Source: Nemopilema nomurai (Eukaryota > Cnidaria > Scyphozoa > Rhizostomeae > Rhizostomatidae). From it: a stretch of 64,000 nucleotides of DNA. The DNA lies in NCBI GenBank assembly GCA_003864495.1, contig ML133444.1:270004-334003 (forward strand). Reading direction: 5' to 3'. Shown here piece after piece: positions 1-12,800 of this stretch. Both the position numbers and the translations under genes were made by a program. The notes below the pieces were generated by a model. It was given only the letters and a program-made list of their open reading frames with translations. It was not told where the DNA came from and ran no database searches. The number at the start of each line of letters is the position of its first letter. Within the stretch, counting starts at the first letter, position 1.

Positions 1-2620
1 CAGCAATGGAGATAATGGTTATCGTGGAATCTTGCAAAATATCGGAGGTGTATTCGGTCAATAATGGAGAATCAGCAATGGAGATAATGGTTATCGTGGA
101 GATCTTGCAAAATATCGGAGGTGTATTCGGTCAATAATGGAGAGATCAGCAATGGAGATAATGGTTATCGTGGAGATCTTGCAAAATATCGGAGGTGTAT
201 TCGTCAATAAATGGAGAACAGAAATGGAGATAATGGTTATCGTGGAGATCTTCAAAATATGGCGGTGTATTCGGTCAATAAATGGAGAAAGCAGAAATGG
301 AGATAATGGTTATCGTGGAGATCTTACAAAATATTGGCGGTGTACTCGGTCAATAAATGGAGAGATCAGCAATGGAGATAATGGTTATCGTGGAGATCTT
401 GCAAAATATCGGAGGTGTATTCGGTCAATAAATGGAGAGATCAGCAATGGAGATAATGGTTATCGTGGAGATCTTGCAAATATCGGAAATCTACAGGTAT
501 AATAAAATGGAGAGATAAGCAATGGAGATAATGGTTATCGTGGAGATCTTGCAAAATATCGGAGGTTATTCGGTCAATAAATGGAGAGATCAGCAATGGA
601 GATAATGGTTATCGTGGAGATCTTGCAAAATATCGGAGGTGTATTCGGTCAATAAATGGAGAGATAAGCAATGGAGATAATGGTTATCGTGGAGATCTTG
701 CAAAATGTCGGAAGTGTATTCGGTCAATAAATGGAGAAAGCAGAAATGGAGATAATGGTTATCGTGGAGATCTTGCAAAATATCGGAGGTTATTCGGTCA
801 AAAAGGAGAGATCAGCAATGAGATAATGGTTATCGTGGAGATCTTGCAAAATATCGGAGGTTTTCGGTCAATAAATGGAGAGATCAGCAATGGAGATAAT
901 GGTTATCGTGGAGATCTTGCAAAATATCGGAGGTGTATTCAGTCAATAAATGGAGAGATAAGCAATGGAGATAATGGTTATCGTGGTGATCTTGCAAAAT
1001 ATCGGAGGTGTATTCGTTAATAAAAGGAGAGATCAGCAATGAAGATAATGGTTATCGTGGAGATCTTGCAAAATATCGGAGGTGTATTCGTTAATAAAAG
1101 GAGAGATCAGAAATGGAGATAATGGTTATCGTGGAGATCTTCAAAATATCGGAGGTGTATTCGTTAATAAAAGGAGAGATCAGAAATGGAGATAATGGTT
1201 ATCGTGGAGATCTTCAGAATATCGGAGGTGTATTCGTCAATAAAGGAGAAAGAGCAATGGAGATAATGGTTATCGTGGAGATCTTCAGAATATCGGAGGT
1301 GTATTCGGTCAATAAATGGAGAAATGAGCAATGGAGATAATGGTTATCGTGGAGATCTTGCAAAATATCGGAGGTGTATTCGGTCATTAAATTGAGAGAT
1401 CAGAAATGGAGATAATGGTTATCGTGGAGATCTTGCAAAATATCAGAGGTGTATTCGTTAATAAAAGGAGAGATCAGAAATGGAGATAATGGTTATCGTG
1501 GAGATCTTCAGAATATCGGAGGTGTATTCGTAATAAAGGAGAGATCAGCAATGGAGATAATGGTTATCGTGGAGATCTTGCAAAATATCGGAGGTTATTC
1601 GGTCAATAAATGGAGAGATCAGCAATGGAGATAATGGTTATCGTGGAGATCTTGCAAAATATCGGAGGTGTATTCGTTAATAAAGGAGAGATAAGCAATG
1701 GAGATAATGGTTATCGTGGAGATCTTGCAAAATATCGGAGGTGTATTCGTAATAAAGGAGAGATCAGCAATGGAGATAATGGTTATCGTGGAGATCTTGC
1801 AAAATATCAGAGGTGTATTCGTAATAAAGGAGAGATCAGAATGGAGATAATGGTTATCGTGGAGATCTTCAGAATATCGGAGGTGTATTCGTTAATAAAA
1901 GGAGAGATCAGAAATGGAGATAATGGTTATCGTGGAGATCTTGCAAATATGGAGGTGTATTCGTAATAAAGGAGAGCAGCAATGGAGAAATGGTTATCGT
2001 GGAGATCTTGCAAAATATCGGAGGTGTATTCGGTCAATAAATGGAGAATCAGCAATGGAGATAATGGTTATCGTGGAGATCTTGCAAAATATCGGAGGTG
2101 TATTCGTAATAAATGGAGAAGCAGAAATGGAGATAATGGTTATCGTGGAGATCTTGCAAAATATCGGTGTATTCGGTCAATAAATGGAGAAAGCAGCAAT
2201 GGAAATGGTTATGTGAGATCTTGCAAAATATCGAGGTGTATTCGTCAATAAGGAGAGATCAGCAATGGAGATAATGGTTATCGTGGAGATCTTGCAAAAT
2301 ATTGGCGGTGTATTCGGTCAATAAATGGAGAAAGCAGCAATGGAAAAATGGTTATTGTTGAAATCTTGCAAAATATCGGAGGTGTATTCGGTCAATAAGT
2401 GGAGAGATCAGCAATGGAGATAATGGTTATCGTGGAGATCTTGCAAAATATTGGCGGTGTATTCGGTCAATAAATGGAGAAAGCAGCAATGGAAAAAATG
2501 GTTATTGTTGAAATCTTGCAAAATATCGGAGGTGTATTCGGTCAATAAGTGGAGAGATCAGCAATGGAGATAATGGTTATTGTTGAAATCTTGCAAATAT
2601 TGGAATTTTATAATTCAATT
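1..2620. repeat. 75-bp minisatellite array (left end outside window)
   Basis: About 35 tandem copies of a unit close to 75 bp fill the left edge. Each copy carries the core GAGATAATGGTTATCGTGGA followed by a block like GATCTTGCAAAATATCGGAG. Copies differ by substitutions and many 1-3 base indels. Because 75 is divisible by three, several consecutive copies stay open in frame, giving repetitive translations on both strands; indels break every frame within a few hundred bases and no start or splice context supports a gene. The array begins before base 1, so its full size is unknown. Confidence 0.95.
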
Positions 2621-2880
2621 AAGGTAGGAAGCAGGAATGGAGATATTGTTGATCGTGGAGATGTTACAAAATATCACAAATGTTTTCAGTCAGTAGATTA
2701 GAAAGGCAGCAATAGAGATACGGTCTATTGTGGAGGTCTTTCAAAAAGCTGGAAATTTATCAAGTCGATTATTGAAAGAAGACGAAATGTATTGTTATCA
2801 TTGAGGACTTGCCAAACATTGGGAATGGATGGCGTTGGTTAATGGATATCATGGAGATCTTAGACTTATATTTACACTTA
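2621..2880. repeat. degenerate tail of the minisatellite
   Basis: Three or four strongly diverged copies of the same unit continue here, with recognisable fragments such as CATGGAGATCTTAGACTTAT and GCAATAGAGATACGG. Similarity fades towards 2,880. This looks like an array boundary where old copies are no longer homogenised. Confidence 0.7.
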
Positions 2881-3891
2881 TTAAGTTGATCAAGCGATGA
2901 GGCCTATATAGAATTATTAATGTCATAGAAGACTAGGGAAGCAATATTTTTTTTTATTAAATATAGTTTAATTCAACTGGATTTAGAGCCAAGCCGGAAT
3001 AAAAAACTGTCATGCGAATTCTTAACAGACTATTGGTCGCCTCTGCAAACGGTATAATTGTCGGATAATTAAGTTAGGCGGGATAAGGTAACATAACTCA
3101 AATTTCCTTTATTAATTTTTCCAGGCCACATAAAAGCTTGTTTCTGTTCTTTTTTTATCCGATGTATTAGAATTCTTCGCATCTTTTATAATACCCTTTA
3201 GATTTTCTCTTATATTTTGTTGTCCAAATGGAAATAAAGTCAAAATGAAGATTATGCAGTAAATTCATAAATACTTTTATGTTGAATCCATACTTACTTC
3301 ACCTCCCCGGCACTGTGTTGACGTTGCGTTGGTTTTGCTTTATCGCGTGCCTTCAAAAAGTAAACAAATTAAAATTTAAATAATAATATTTGGGGTACAG
3401 GCATTTCAAACGTAACAGCTTGCGCAGAGAACAGCCATTGAGCAGAGCGTTTAATATTAAATTCTAATAGATTATTTTACCTTCAACATGCATTTCGATA
3501 TTATTATTAATTACATAGCTATGTAAAACATTTTTTTCGAAACGCTGAGTAAAGGATCGCCGAAGTCATGTCCAAACGAAATAAAAATTAACATACAGCT
3601 GAAGTGCTTGACCAAATTTTAGGCCTTCCATAACGTTGACCGTCGAAGATTAAACAGGATTTTTGAAAGCAGGAGTTCTAACTGGATAAACAGGTGACAC
3701 TGGAATTCCTTCAAAATGTGACATTTTCTATTGGAATTCCGTTTTGCCAAAACATTTTCTCTTACTTGCCTCGCAACTCAATCAAAGTCTTTCAATAGTT
3801 TTGAAAAATAAATAAATAAACTTCACTTTACTCTGCATTTAACATCTAGCAACTGATAGAAGGCCAATATAAATAAACCTTCAATTCTTAC
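2881..3891. other. AT-rich non-coding stretch, probable intron
   Basis: No convincing exon or element was found. By position it should belong to the intron that follows the last CSPP1-like exon seen at 3,892. The next exon was not located and may lie beyond the left edge. Confidence 0.4.
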
Positions 3892-6800
3892 CCATTGGAA
3901 AAGTTCTTCGTCGTTGATGTTGGGTTGTGGTCTGCAAAATCCAGTAAAAAATGATAAATGAAAACTCGGAGCAAGGTGCACAGAAGAAAAACAATGTAAG
4001 ACAATATCTCTAGCATCGACAGCTAACAATGAAAAATTATTCTGCTGCAAACCATTAATAAGCTAAAAATTTAAACAATTATGTACCTTGCACTGTAACT
4101 TTCATTTTCAGATTCGTCGAATCGCACTTTCCTATGAAATAGCCAATATGAAACGCATTATTTTAGAAAGAAAAAATTTCTCAGATGGCTAATAATAATA
4201 CATCGAAATAATACTCACTGAAAAAAATTGACTTAACACATAGGGTATCAGTTTTGTCACGAGCGCCAATCAAACATGTATTAGCAATATAATAACATAT
4301 AATAACAAGTAACATTAGCCAGTAACATTAGCCAATATCATAATGTAAGTGATATTGAAATGGGCTAATACCATAACTTTAGTAATATTCAATAGTGTCA
4401 ATACAGATACTTTATTGTGTCAGCTCTTGGTCATTTTCCGACGTTTGCAGACTCTATGGAGTGTCGTCGGACGAAAAAGTACTTTAAGTATGCAAAAACT
4501 AGTTCCGCTTTTTCTTGTGATTTTTTTGTACCACAAAGCACTCCTATAGATACTTTATAATGATTACCACCATAATATCAATAACCTTCAGTAATAAACG
4601 ATAATTTCCAGCAGCTTGTTAAAGTGACGGTGTGATAGAAAGAATCGTAGATAATATCATCAAGGCAAAAAAAGCTAAATAAGCAATGTTTAATAACAAT
4701 GCGATGTTAATAAGTTAAAATCATACCTGCCGCTAGTGACTTCTGGGTCGTCAAAATTCTCTCTGAAAAGAAAACAAAACACTTGGAGCAATTATGACAA
4801 TTGTGACCAAGATCAGAGATAATACATGTGATAAATCCAAGATGGGTAGTCAAAGGTAACACCAAGGGTGTCAATAGATAACTTTTTTATGTATAACTGT
4901 CATTTGTATTGACTAAACTATGAGGGTTTTCTCTATGGTTGAGAAAATGTGCTCAAAATATACCTGTATGCTCTTTCTTCAGCACGCTTTTTTCTCAGCA
5001 GAGCAGCATAAGCATCAACAATGTCAGGGGTGGTGACTAGAAATGATGAAGGTAAAACATGAGATGGGAAGCATAGAAAATTCTGCTTTTATTATGCTTA
5101 TTAAATTGCTCTTTTAATTTTAGAACAAGTGACCCAGCAATATCCTTCTCTCATTCTCCCAACTGTATTATTTCAAAGTGGTGACAAGTGACAAATGTTT
5201 CCTGTGTTGCCATTACCATGCCAACTAGGAACAATTCTCCACTTCCTTGATAAGTCAGTGTTGTGACGGATAGAGATTTTAGCTATATTTTGGAATTCCT
5301 TAACAAGGTCTGTAGTGGTTGCAAAGGAATTCTAAGGATATCAATACAAGTGCTACTAACAGTAATATTGATATCAATATTAATAGATATTAACAATATT
5401 ATCAAGCAGTAGTAGGTTTAGCCACATTATGGTAAAAACTTCTTCTGAACCTTCATTTCGCTGTGTAGTTTCATCTCTTCCCTGTACAAATAACAAAGTA
5501 AAATAACAATGGTCAAAAGGTGATGAACAAAGTACAAAAGTACAAATGAAGGAAATCAAAGTAGAGAATAAACCATTTATGATATTCAGATCTATAAACT
5601 TTCTTCGGCCAAACATTGGAATATATGTGTATTTCTAAATTCTTGGTACAGGAGCTTTGCAGAAAATGTTTCTCAACAGCTAAATATTGCTGAGACTATC
5701 CAAATGTGAGGAATGCTTTCTAACTTTCAACCAAATGAAAAAAGCCTCTGCATTTCAGAAGAAGAAATACCTTTCTGCTGTCTGTATTGGGGCTCACATC
5801 CTCTAGAAGAGATGGGTTTATTTTGCCAGTCCTTCTCAACTCTTTCTGATGGAAGAAAAACAAATAATACTTCAACAGAGTTAACACTAAAAAAAGAAAG
5901 TATTTGTATTTATCTGCATAGTTCTAATCAAATTTTTAGTTCCTTTGAATGTTCTTATGAGAAGCAATAATAATTAGATTTTTTAGATTTTTCATGAATT
6001 AAAATAGATATGGATCATGAAACAAACAAACAAGTTAAGTTTATGAGTTTTTCAATACTCCTTTTTTGTTGTAGGCACATTTTACTGTAACATTTTACTG
6101 CAACAATAAATCTGAGAAATAATATTTGGACAAAGATGTAGAATGTCACCAACTTGCAATTTTTCAAATTTAAACATCAAATAATGACTAGAATATTGAT
6201 TTACTTCTGCAGCAAATTTCTTGTAATCCCTGACTCTTTCATCCCTTATGGCCTTTTTTCTGTTTTCATATTCTCCAAGGGGTAAACCAGCTTGATAATC
6301 TGAAATTAATCAAGTTCAGTGTCATTTTCAAAAATCAACAACAATAGATAATATTCCATCCATTCAAATTCAAAGAAAAATACAAATCTTAATGCAAATT
6401 TAAAATGCAAATAAAATGTATTTTCTTACCATCTGCTGCTCCTTGGGAGGTTTTCCTATGAAATGAAAAGATACTATTGTACAAACACACATAAAATGTT
6501 TGACAAAATAGTATAAGAAAAATATATATTTGATATTTTCAAGTAGTAACCAAATAAATTAATAACAAATAGATTTCCATTTAAATCCTGAAACTAGTTT
6601 GAAATAAAAAAATATTGATGACCTTGACAATTTATCATTTTGATGAGATGCAAAAGAATCTATTTTCTAACTAAATTAACTTGAGTTACCTGTAGCCATA
6701 TCCCCTTTGGCCTTCATCATCTGAAATCCTACTTGACTTTGATGGAAATAGAAAATCTTTAGGATGGTGTAAACTTTTAACTTTTTGAAGAAAAGTGCTA

Positions 6801-7643
6801 TTTTATAAGCATTTTATAGAGTTCAAAGCACTAATTGCCCATTTAAGGTGAGCAATACTTGAAATCTTTGTAAAGCATTTGCCAAGCCATAAATAGATAT
6901 ATTTATTCAAAACAAATCAAACAACATTGTGCTCAAAGGTTAATATTCTTCAGCTAGTGCTCAAGTTACAACATCAAATGAGCAAATATAGAGTTATAAC
7001 TAACTTAAAATAGTATCTTTCAAACTTGACTGACACCTGAAAGTTTCAATAACAAACTTTGATGGCAATAGTGGGCAAAGTAAACTAAAACCCTATGAGC
7101 AATTTTTAAAGCAAATGCTGATTATTACTTGAGTGTCTCTGGGACTGAGTGCATCTTGCGCTTTTCTTAGTTCCCTCTTGTCATGATCTATTTTTCTTTT
7201 TTGGGATTCAATAAACATCTGCAACTCATCTTTGACACCGCCAAGGCCTTCCGTGACAAAAATAGTGATGAGGTCAACAAAAACTAAAAACTATACTGCA
7301 TTTTTAAACTAGACTTTGTTATTAGTCAAAGCTATAAAATAATACTAGCAAAAGCCCATCTGTTATTGGGTTAGTTTAAGGACTCCTCCCCTTTGAAGTC
7401 AAGCAAAAGATTATTATTCAAATGATTTAAACAATCCTTCTCCACCGTAGACTATTGGAACAGTTGAAATCGGTTCATTAAAATTGCTGTGACATGGACA
7501 GATGTCAAGAATAACACGTAAAGATTGAATTTTAAATATCTGATCGTCGTGTAATGAATATACTGTTATTCCTAAGTACTGATTACTTTCAATACAGATA
7601 AGCATCACAATGTTGATTCAAACTCACCCTTTTCTAGGCCCAT
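3892..7643 (-). CDS. CSPP1: CSPP1-like centrosome/spindle pole-associated protein, N-terminal exons (partial)
   Basis: Eleven exons join with consistent phase into 201 residues: 7628-7643 (ATG), 7129-7247, 6690-6736, 6430-6455, 6205-6299, 5771-5845, 5451-5481, 4964-5036, 4727-4762, 4087-4131 and 3892-3931. Three features recall human CSPP1. An N-terminal helix reads LQMFIESQKRKIDHDKREL, like its DEFIEEQKAKL segment. A block reads GLPLGEYENRKKAIRDE, like LPLGEDYERKKHKLKEE. A third reads TPDIVDAYAALLRKKRAEE, like TPSEAYEELLNQRRLEE. CSPP1 family proteins are microtubule- and centrosome-associated and act in spindle organisation and cilia. Several exons are only 16-47 nt. The exon at 5451-5481 uses a weak donor (G|GTTCAG) chosen because only it keeps the frame. 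The C-terminal part was not found. The family call rests on short low-complexity blocks, so it is probable rather than certain. Confidence 0.72.
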
Positions 7644-9822
7644 TTCAGAGATATTGAATTCAATACAAGTACTTATAGGAGTAGCAATTAATAAATCTCT
7701 CAATTGTTTACTTTCATCGGTCGCAGAGGGTCGGCAACAACTAGCAATCGAACTCAGTGAAAAATTTCAGTTGTCAAGGTGAGAAGAACTTGCACCGTGG
7801 CCTAATCCGTTTGCAGATCTTGCGAACGTGTATATGATAAATCAAGCCACTGATGTTAAACTCTCAAATTGACTTGCTTCAACCTGAAGGTGATTTTTCA
7901 TTCAAGGACAATAAATAACTTTATGCAAAAGAACATTTCTTCTCCACAATCAATGTCCGCGCCATAGAGACGTATAAACAATAATTAGGTCCCAGGCCCA
8001 GGCCAATTCTACAAATGTTGTTGTTGTTGAATATTAAATTGTATCAAGACTTTTAACAATACTGTCACAATCAAACCATTAAGTATTGTCCTATTGTGAA
8101 ATTGTTTGCAAGCATGGCTCTTTATGAGTTGGTTGCTGGTCAGTGCAACTTTCTCCCGATAAGAAACAGATTCTAGATCCTTTAAATCACATACACTGTG
8201 TACATTTATAAAAATCTATCGTAAATGAAATAGGGGGAACAAACGGGTTTAGGTAAAAACTTGCATAAAATTCATATTCTACTCTAAACTAACTTCATCT
8301 TCATCAACTACTGTCAATTATGTTTATTAGGATACTCTTGAATATATTAGGCGATGTATTTTCTACATTTTCTTATGGACATTTCCAAATTTCTTGATCA
8401 AAGCGCTCAAACAGACATAAAATGAAAAATAAAATTCTCCTCAGCCCTGCAACAGTATATGGTAACCACCGGTAGCAGTAAATAATCGATTTAATCTCAA
8501 TTTCGCAAACTAACAAACGATTTAATCCAACTCATCGCAACAGCCTAATCAGGAACCATCTTGCAAGTATCGTCTTTTGGACATTTTTATTTAGTACACA
8601 TTTATTCCATGGTGTGGCGAAATGCGCAATGCACAATAATCAAATGTTTGGATGCCCCTTTCAACACCTTTTAGTGCAGCTTCTAGGTACGCTACCATCA
8701 ACCTCTATTTGCAATTTTTCCTCTTATAAAGAGTTCAAATAGTCGAGATACCTGTTGCATATATTAGAACAATGAGTGCAATATTTAATAATTCTTAAGG
8801 AGATAACGGCCATAATATAGCAAGCAACAAAGATATGACAAAATTTTCTTGCATATGATATCATATGCTAATCAGATAATTTCTACACTTCTTAAATTTC
8901 TCTAAATTATAAGGTAATTTTTATAAATATGCTATGCTACGCGCAACCCCCGGTTTACAAAGTTATCAGCGACCAATAGCATCAGTAGCTTACAATAATA
9001 TAATTAACTTGTCGAATATATTTAATGTATAGTGATAAACTCCGCTACAGTCTTAATATAGCCTCGATCATCGAGTAAGCCGGAACTTGAAACAATCAAG
9101 AAAGGCTGGAGGACGTTTCGAAATCGATATTTTAGGGTTGGAACGGATGGGGTTAAGGAGAAGTGGATTGGAATCAAAGGGCAGAAATAATGGAAATACA
9201 ATGCAGCGAAATGGGTTGCAGAGATTTGCAAGAAAATTTTGAACAAATCATAAATAATCTGGATACGAATACTAGTGTGACTTAGGAACATAATTTTTCC
9301 ATTAAACGATAAATTTTATTGACAAAAGCATCATTGACAGCAAAAACAGGAGATGTGCAAATTCATTTTCAAAAAAATACATACACAAAAACTATATGCT
9401 TTGTCTGTCACAATTCAAAGCAGACAGATGGAGGTATAAACTGAAATAGGAAATAGCGAGGCACAAGCAATGCTCTGAGATAATGCTCCCATAAACTATT
9501 GCCTCGATGCTTCATGCTTTTATAGGTATCAGTCAAAACAATCATTGTATTTGTCAAACTATGACTTTCTCAAAGCGTGCATGACAATTGCGTTAAGAGC
9601 TGATACTTAGAAAAGGATCGCTAGATGATGAATAACTGACATTCGATGGCCTGTAGCGAAACAACCCAGTTAAGCTTCGAATTATCTTGAAATTTCTGTT
9701 TAATTTTCAATCTACAGCCAAGGGTGTTTATAACAACCGAACAAAAATAGCATTTCTCACAATATCAAATTAATACCGGCGACAATAAACAAAATTCACA
9801 ATGTACATTATCTACCACAAGA
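7644..9822. other. intergenic region between CSPP1-like 5' end and EFR3 3' end
   Basis: Both flanking genes are on the minus strand, so this holds the promoter and 5' UTR of the CSPP1-like gene and the 3' UTR of EFR3. A TTTATT (AATAAA on the minus strand) lies near 9,315, about 500 bp past the EFR3 stop. No further gene or mobile element is recognisable. Confidence 0.5.
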
Positions 9823-12800
9823 CTATTGAATATACAAGCTGGGTAATTTGATGGAGAATATGTCATTTCCAAGATCTGGTTTTCTTGGTCCAGTACTCCT
9901 GTTTAAAACAGATTTAACTTTAGACAATATAATATACGCATGGCAATTATTCTTAAATGACAAACGATCAGAAAAAATATGCGACATTGGTCATAATATT
10001 ATACTGCTCATAATTTAATACTGAATGATTACAATTGGTATGAATCGTTCGATAGACCAAAAATTAAATCAGATAAAAGCTTTTGCAGTAAGACCAATGT
10101 TGAAGAATTTTTCAATAAAGAAATGTCTTTATTGTAATAATTGGTACCAAAAATAGCATCATACCAAAACGATAAAGATTGCCAATATACAAAATACAGA
10201 CCATTGCATATGCAAATGGCCCGAAAGGATTACCCGAAAATGACTACCTTATCGCATTGTAGAAATTAGATAGATTCTACTCTAGATAGATAGATAGAAA
10301 ATTGAAATTTCTATTTTCAATACTAAAAAACAATACAAATCTCACCTGCACACCGTTTCAAGGATTCTAGCAATCTTTGTTTGGCTATCATTGTTCTAGT
10401 AATTCAATAAAAAAGAGGTTATCCACAATCAACCTTAGCACTTCTCTTATCCTTCCAACAGATTCTCACAGCTTCAAAGATCGACAAAGCTCGTTTCCCA
10501 ACATGCTCTCTAGATGGCATGCAAACTACTTTCAATATTGATAGGATTGATTACCCGGAATTTATTATTACAGCCAATGTGTTAGGTTAATATCATGAAA
10601 TTCATCATCTGAAGAACAGATGGAAACTATTAGCCGGTAAAGAAACCTCCCATTGAACAGAAACTTTTCTTAGTACTTGTCTTATTGTACTGTTGTCAGT
10701 TAACTATGCAAAATATTGGTTGCATAAAAGTTACTTATACAGTTTTGATTAAAAACAAGGCACTCACAATTCTGTTGGAATAACTCGCCATCTCTTCGAA
10801 GGTTGCTTTGCTAAAATTAAATGCTTGCTTTGGTTTCTTATTTTCTTCTCGCCCTGTTAAAGTGCAAGGAAGCATAATCAATATCATAGTTAACACATAT
10901 CATCTAAATATAATAGCTTATCAAATTTGCATTTTCAATATATATCGAAAATTAATCAATAGCGAGCCTTGACTAAAAGGCGTTTACCAACTATTTTAGA
11001 ATGGAAAAAGGTCGCTGAATACCAAAATAATGAAAAAAATCTTGGTCATAGATTTCAAAAAGGGAACATCTACCTTGAAATTTCAAACAATTTTACTCTT
11101 TACTAACATACACTCTAGAAACAATTCTAGCACATTCACTATATGTTTCGCTATTTTAGAGGAAAGAAATTGGTATCAGTAGAACCTCTATCTCTTCCAT
11201 GATTTAAAAGAAAGTTAGGAAAATGAAAGTTAGGAGCTTTGAGTCAACAACGTGAAAATGACAATCTCAATGGACATAGGTCTATCTACTTACTCAAAGT
11301 GTTTTTCAGATCCTCGTAAGTGATTTTCTTGGTCTCAATCTAAAACAAAAGACATAATAGCTTCTTTAAAAGTAAACTCTAGGGACTATGATAAGCATAA
11401 AAGGGACTATTTTTCCTATGATATCAGACGCTCAGGCCTTGAGCATTAGGAGCAAAAAGATATAAAGTTACCAGCCTATAGCATTCCCAACAAAAAGGGT
11501 TTTCGAGGGTTCCCAGAAAGTAGCACCTTATTTAATTTCCATCTAACAACTCAACTGCTCCTATCTCCTGTGAATTGTGAGTAAAACTGTGATGAACTGC
11601 AGTCTTTCATTTCATTCTAGTTTAGTTAATATTTCACTCCATTTTCTCGATAAACAGTAGCGGTGGATTAAAGCTCCTGGCAGGTAAAGTAGGTGAGTAT
11701 AATAAGTGGAAATGATTCCACAACCTTGGCAGGAATGGCTGAAAGGCTTCCAGATGTATCCGCTCTCAGCATGGGGAGGGTATCTGCCAACGAGGCCACT
11801 GATGACGTGCGTGCTGAAAAAATTGAATTACCATTTGAAAACAAGTTTGCAAAAGCCACACAACAATTATCAAAATACAACTGAATCCTAAAGCTGGGGC
11901 AATTCACATAGACCTGTGAGTCAATGGCAATACTTTTGTGAGTTAAGGAAAACTCTGGATAATGAGTATCTTTCTTAGTAAACAGTGAGACCAAAAAGAT
12001 TGGGGAATGATATTTAAATGTTTTTGTTTACTAAGTCCTGTTCGCAATTCATGCTCATAAACATCAATCCATATCCAGGATTATAAGGATTTCTTATCAC
12101 TAGTAAACAAACTGTTACAATGGTTTCTAATTACAGGGCAAAGCTATGCCTTAGCACAGAGTCTTTTAACTGGACAAATGGAAAATAGGTGTGTGCCACT
12201 TTGATAATGTGAAGCATTGAAAATGCGAAATACGTTAGCCAGTGGGAGGTACAATACGTCCTACTGCAGAGATACAACATGAGGGAAGTTCAAATATTAT
12301 TGACATGTAATGGTAGTTTACAAAACAAATGTGCGAAATGCCATTCTACAGTTTCACCACTTGAAAGAGCATCTAACACACACCTGGTATAGGCGATGGG
12401 TTGTAGGGTATATCGATGGCAGCTGTGTCGTATCCACTTAACTTCAAGGTGTTTATAACCAAATGGCGATCGAAATACGCAAAGTCAGATAGTCTATGCG
12501 TCGAATCTAGGCTGAGCTCAACGCTCAGGGCGTTGCTTGGCAACAGGAATGGGTAGTGTTCATTCCTTCGCGCCATTACCTAAAACAGGGGAACAAGGAC
12601 CACTGAGGAAACAAGACTTCCCTACTAGAATTAACAGAATAATTATTAACAGGGAAAGTAATGGGAAATACATTTAAGTGAATACAGAGATAAAAGGTAG
12701 CTCATTGGAAAATGAAGACGCTATGCTGAAACTTTCCTAAGAATACGAACAAACAGCCTCTGCGTAGCATCATCCTATATGACGTCACAATTTCATGATT

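Noticed and set aside
11668..11994. 108-codon minus-strand ORF
   Set aside because: Only its inner part (11725-11813) is an EFR3 exon; the rest is intron read-through.
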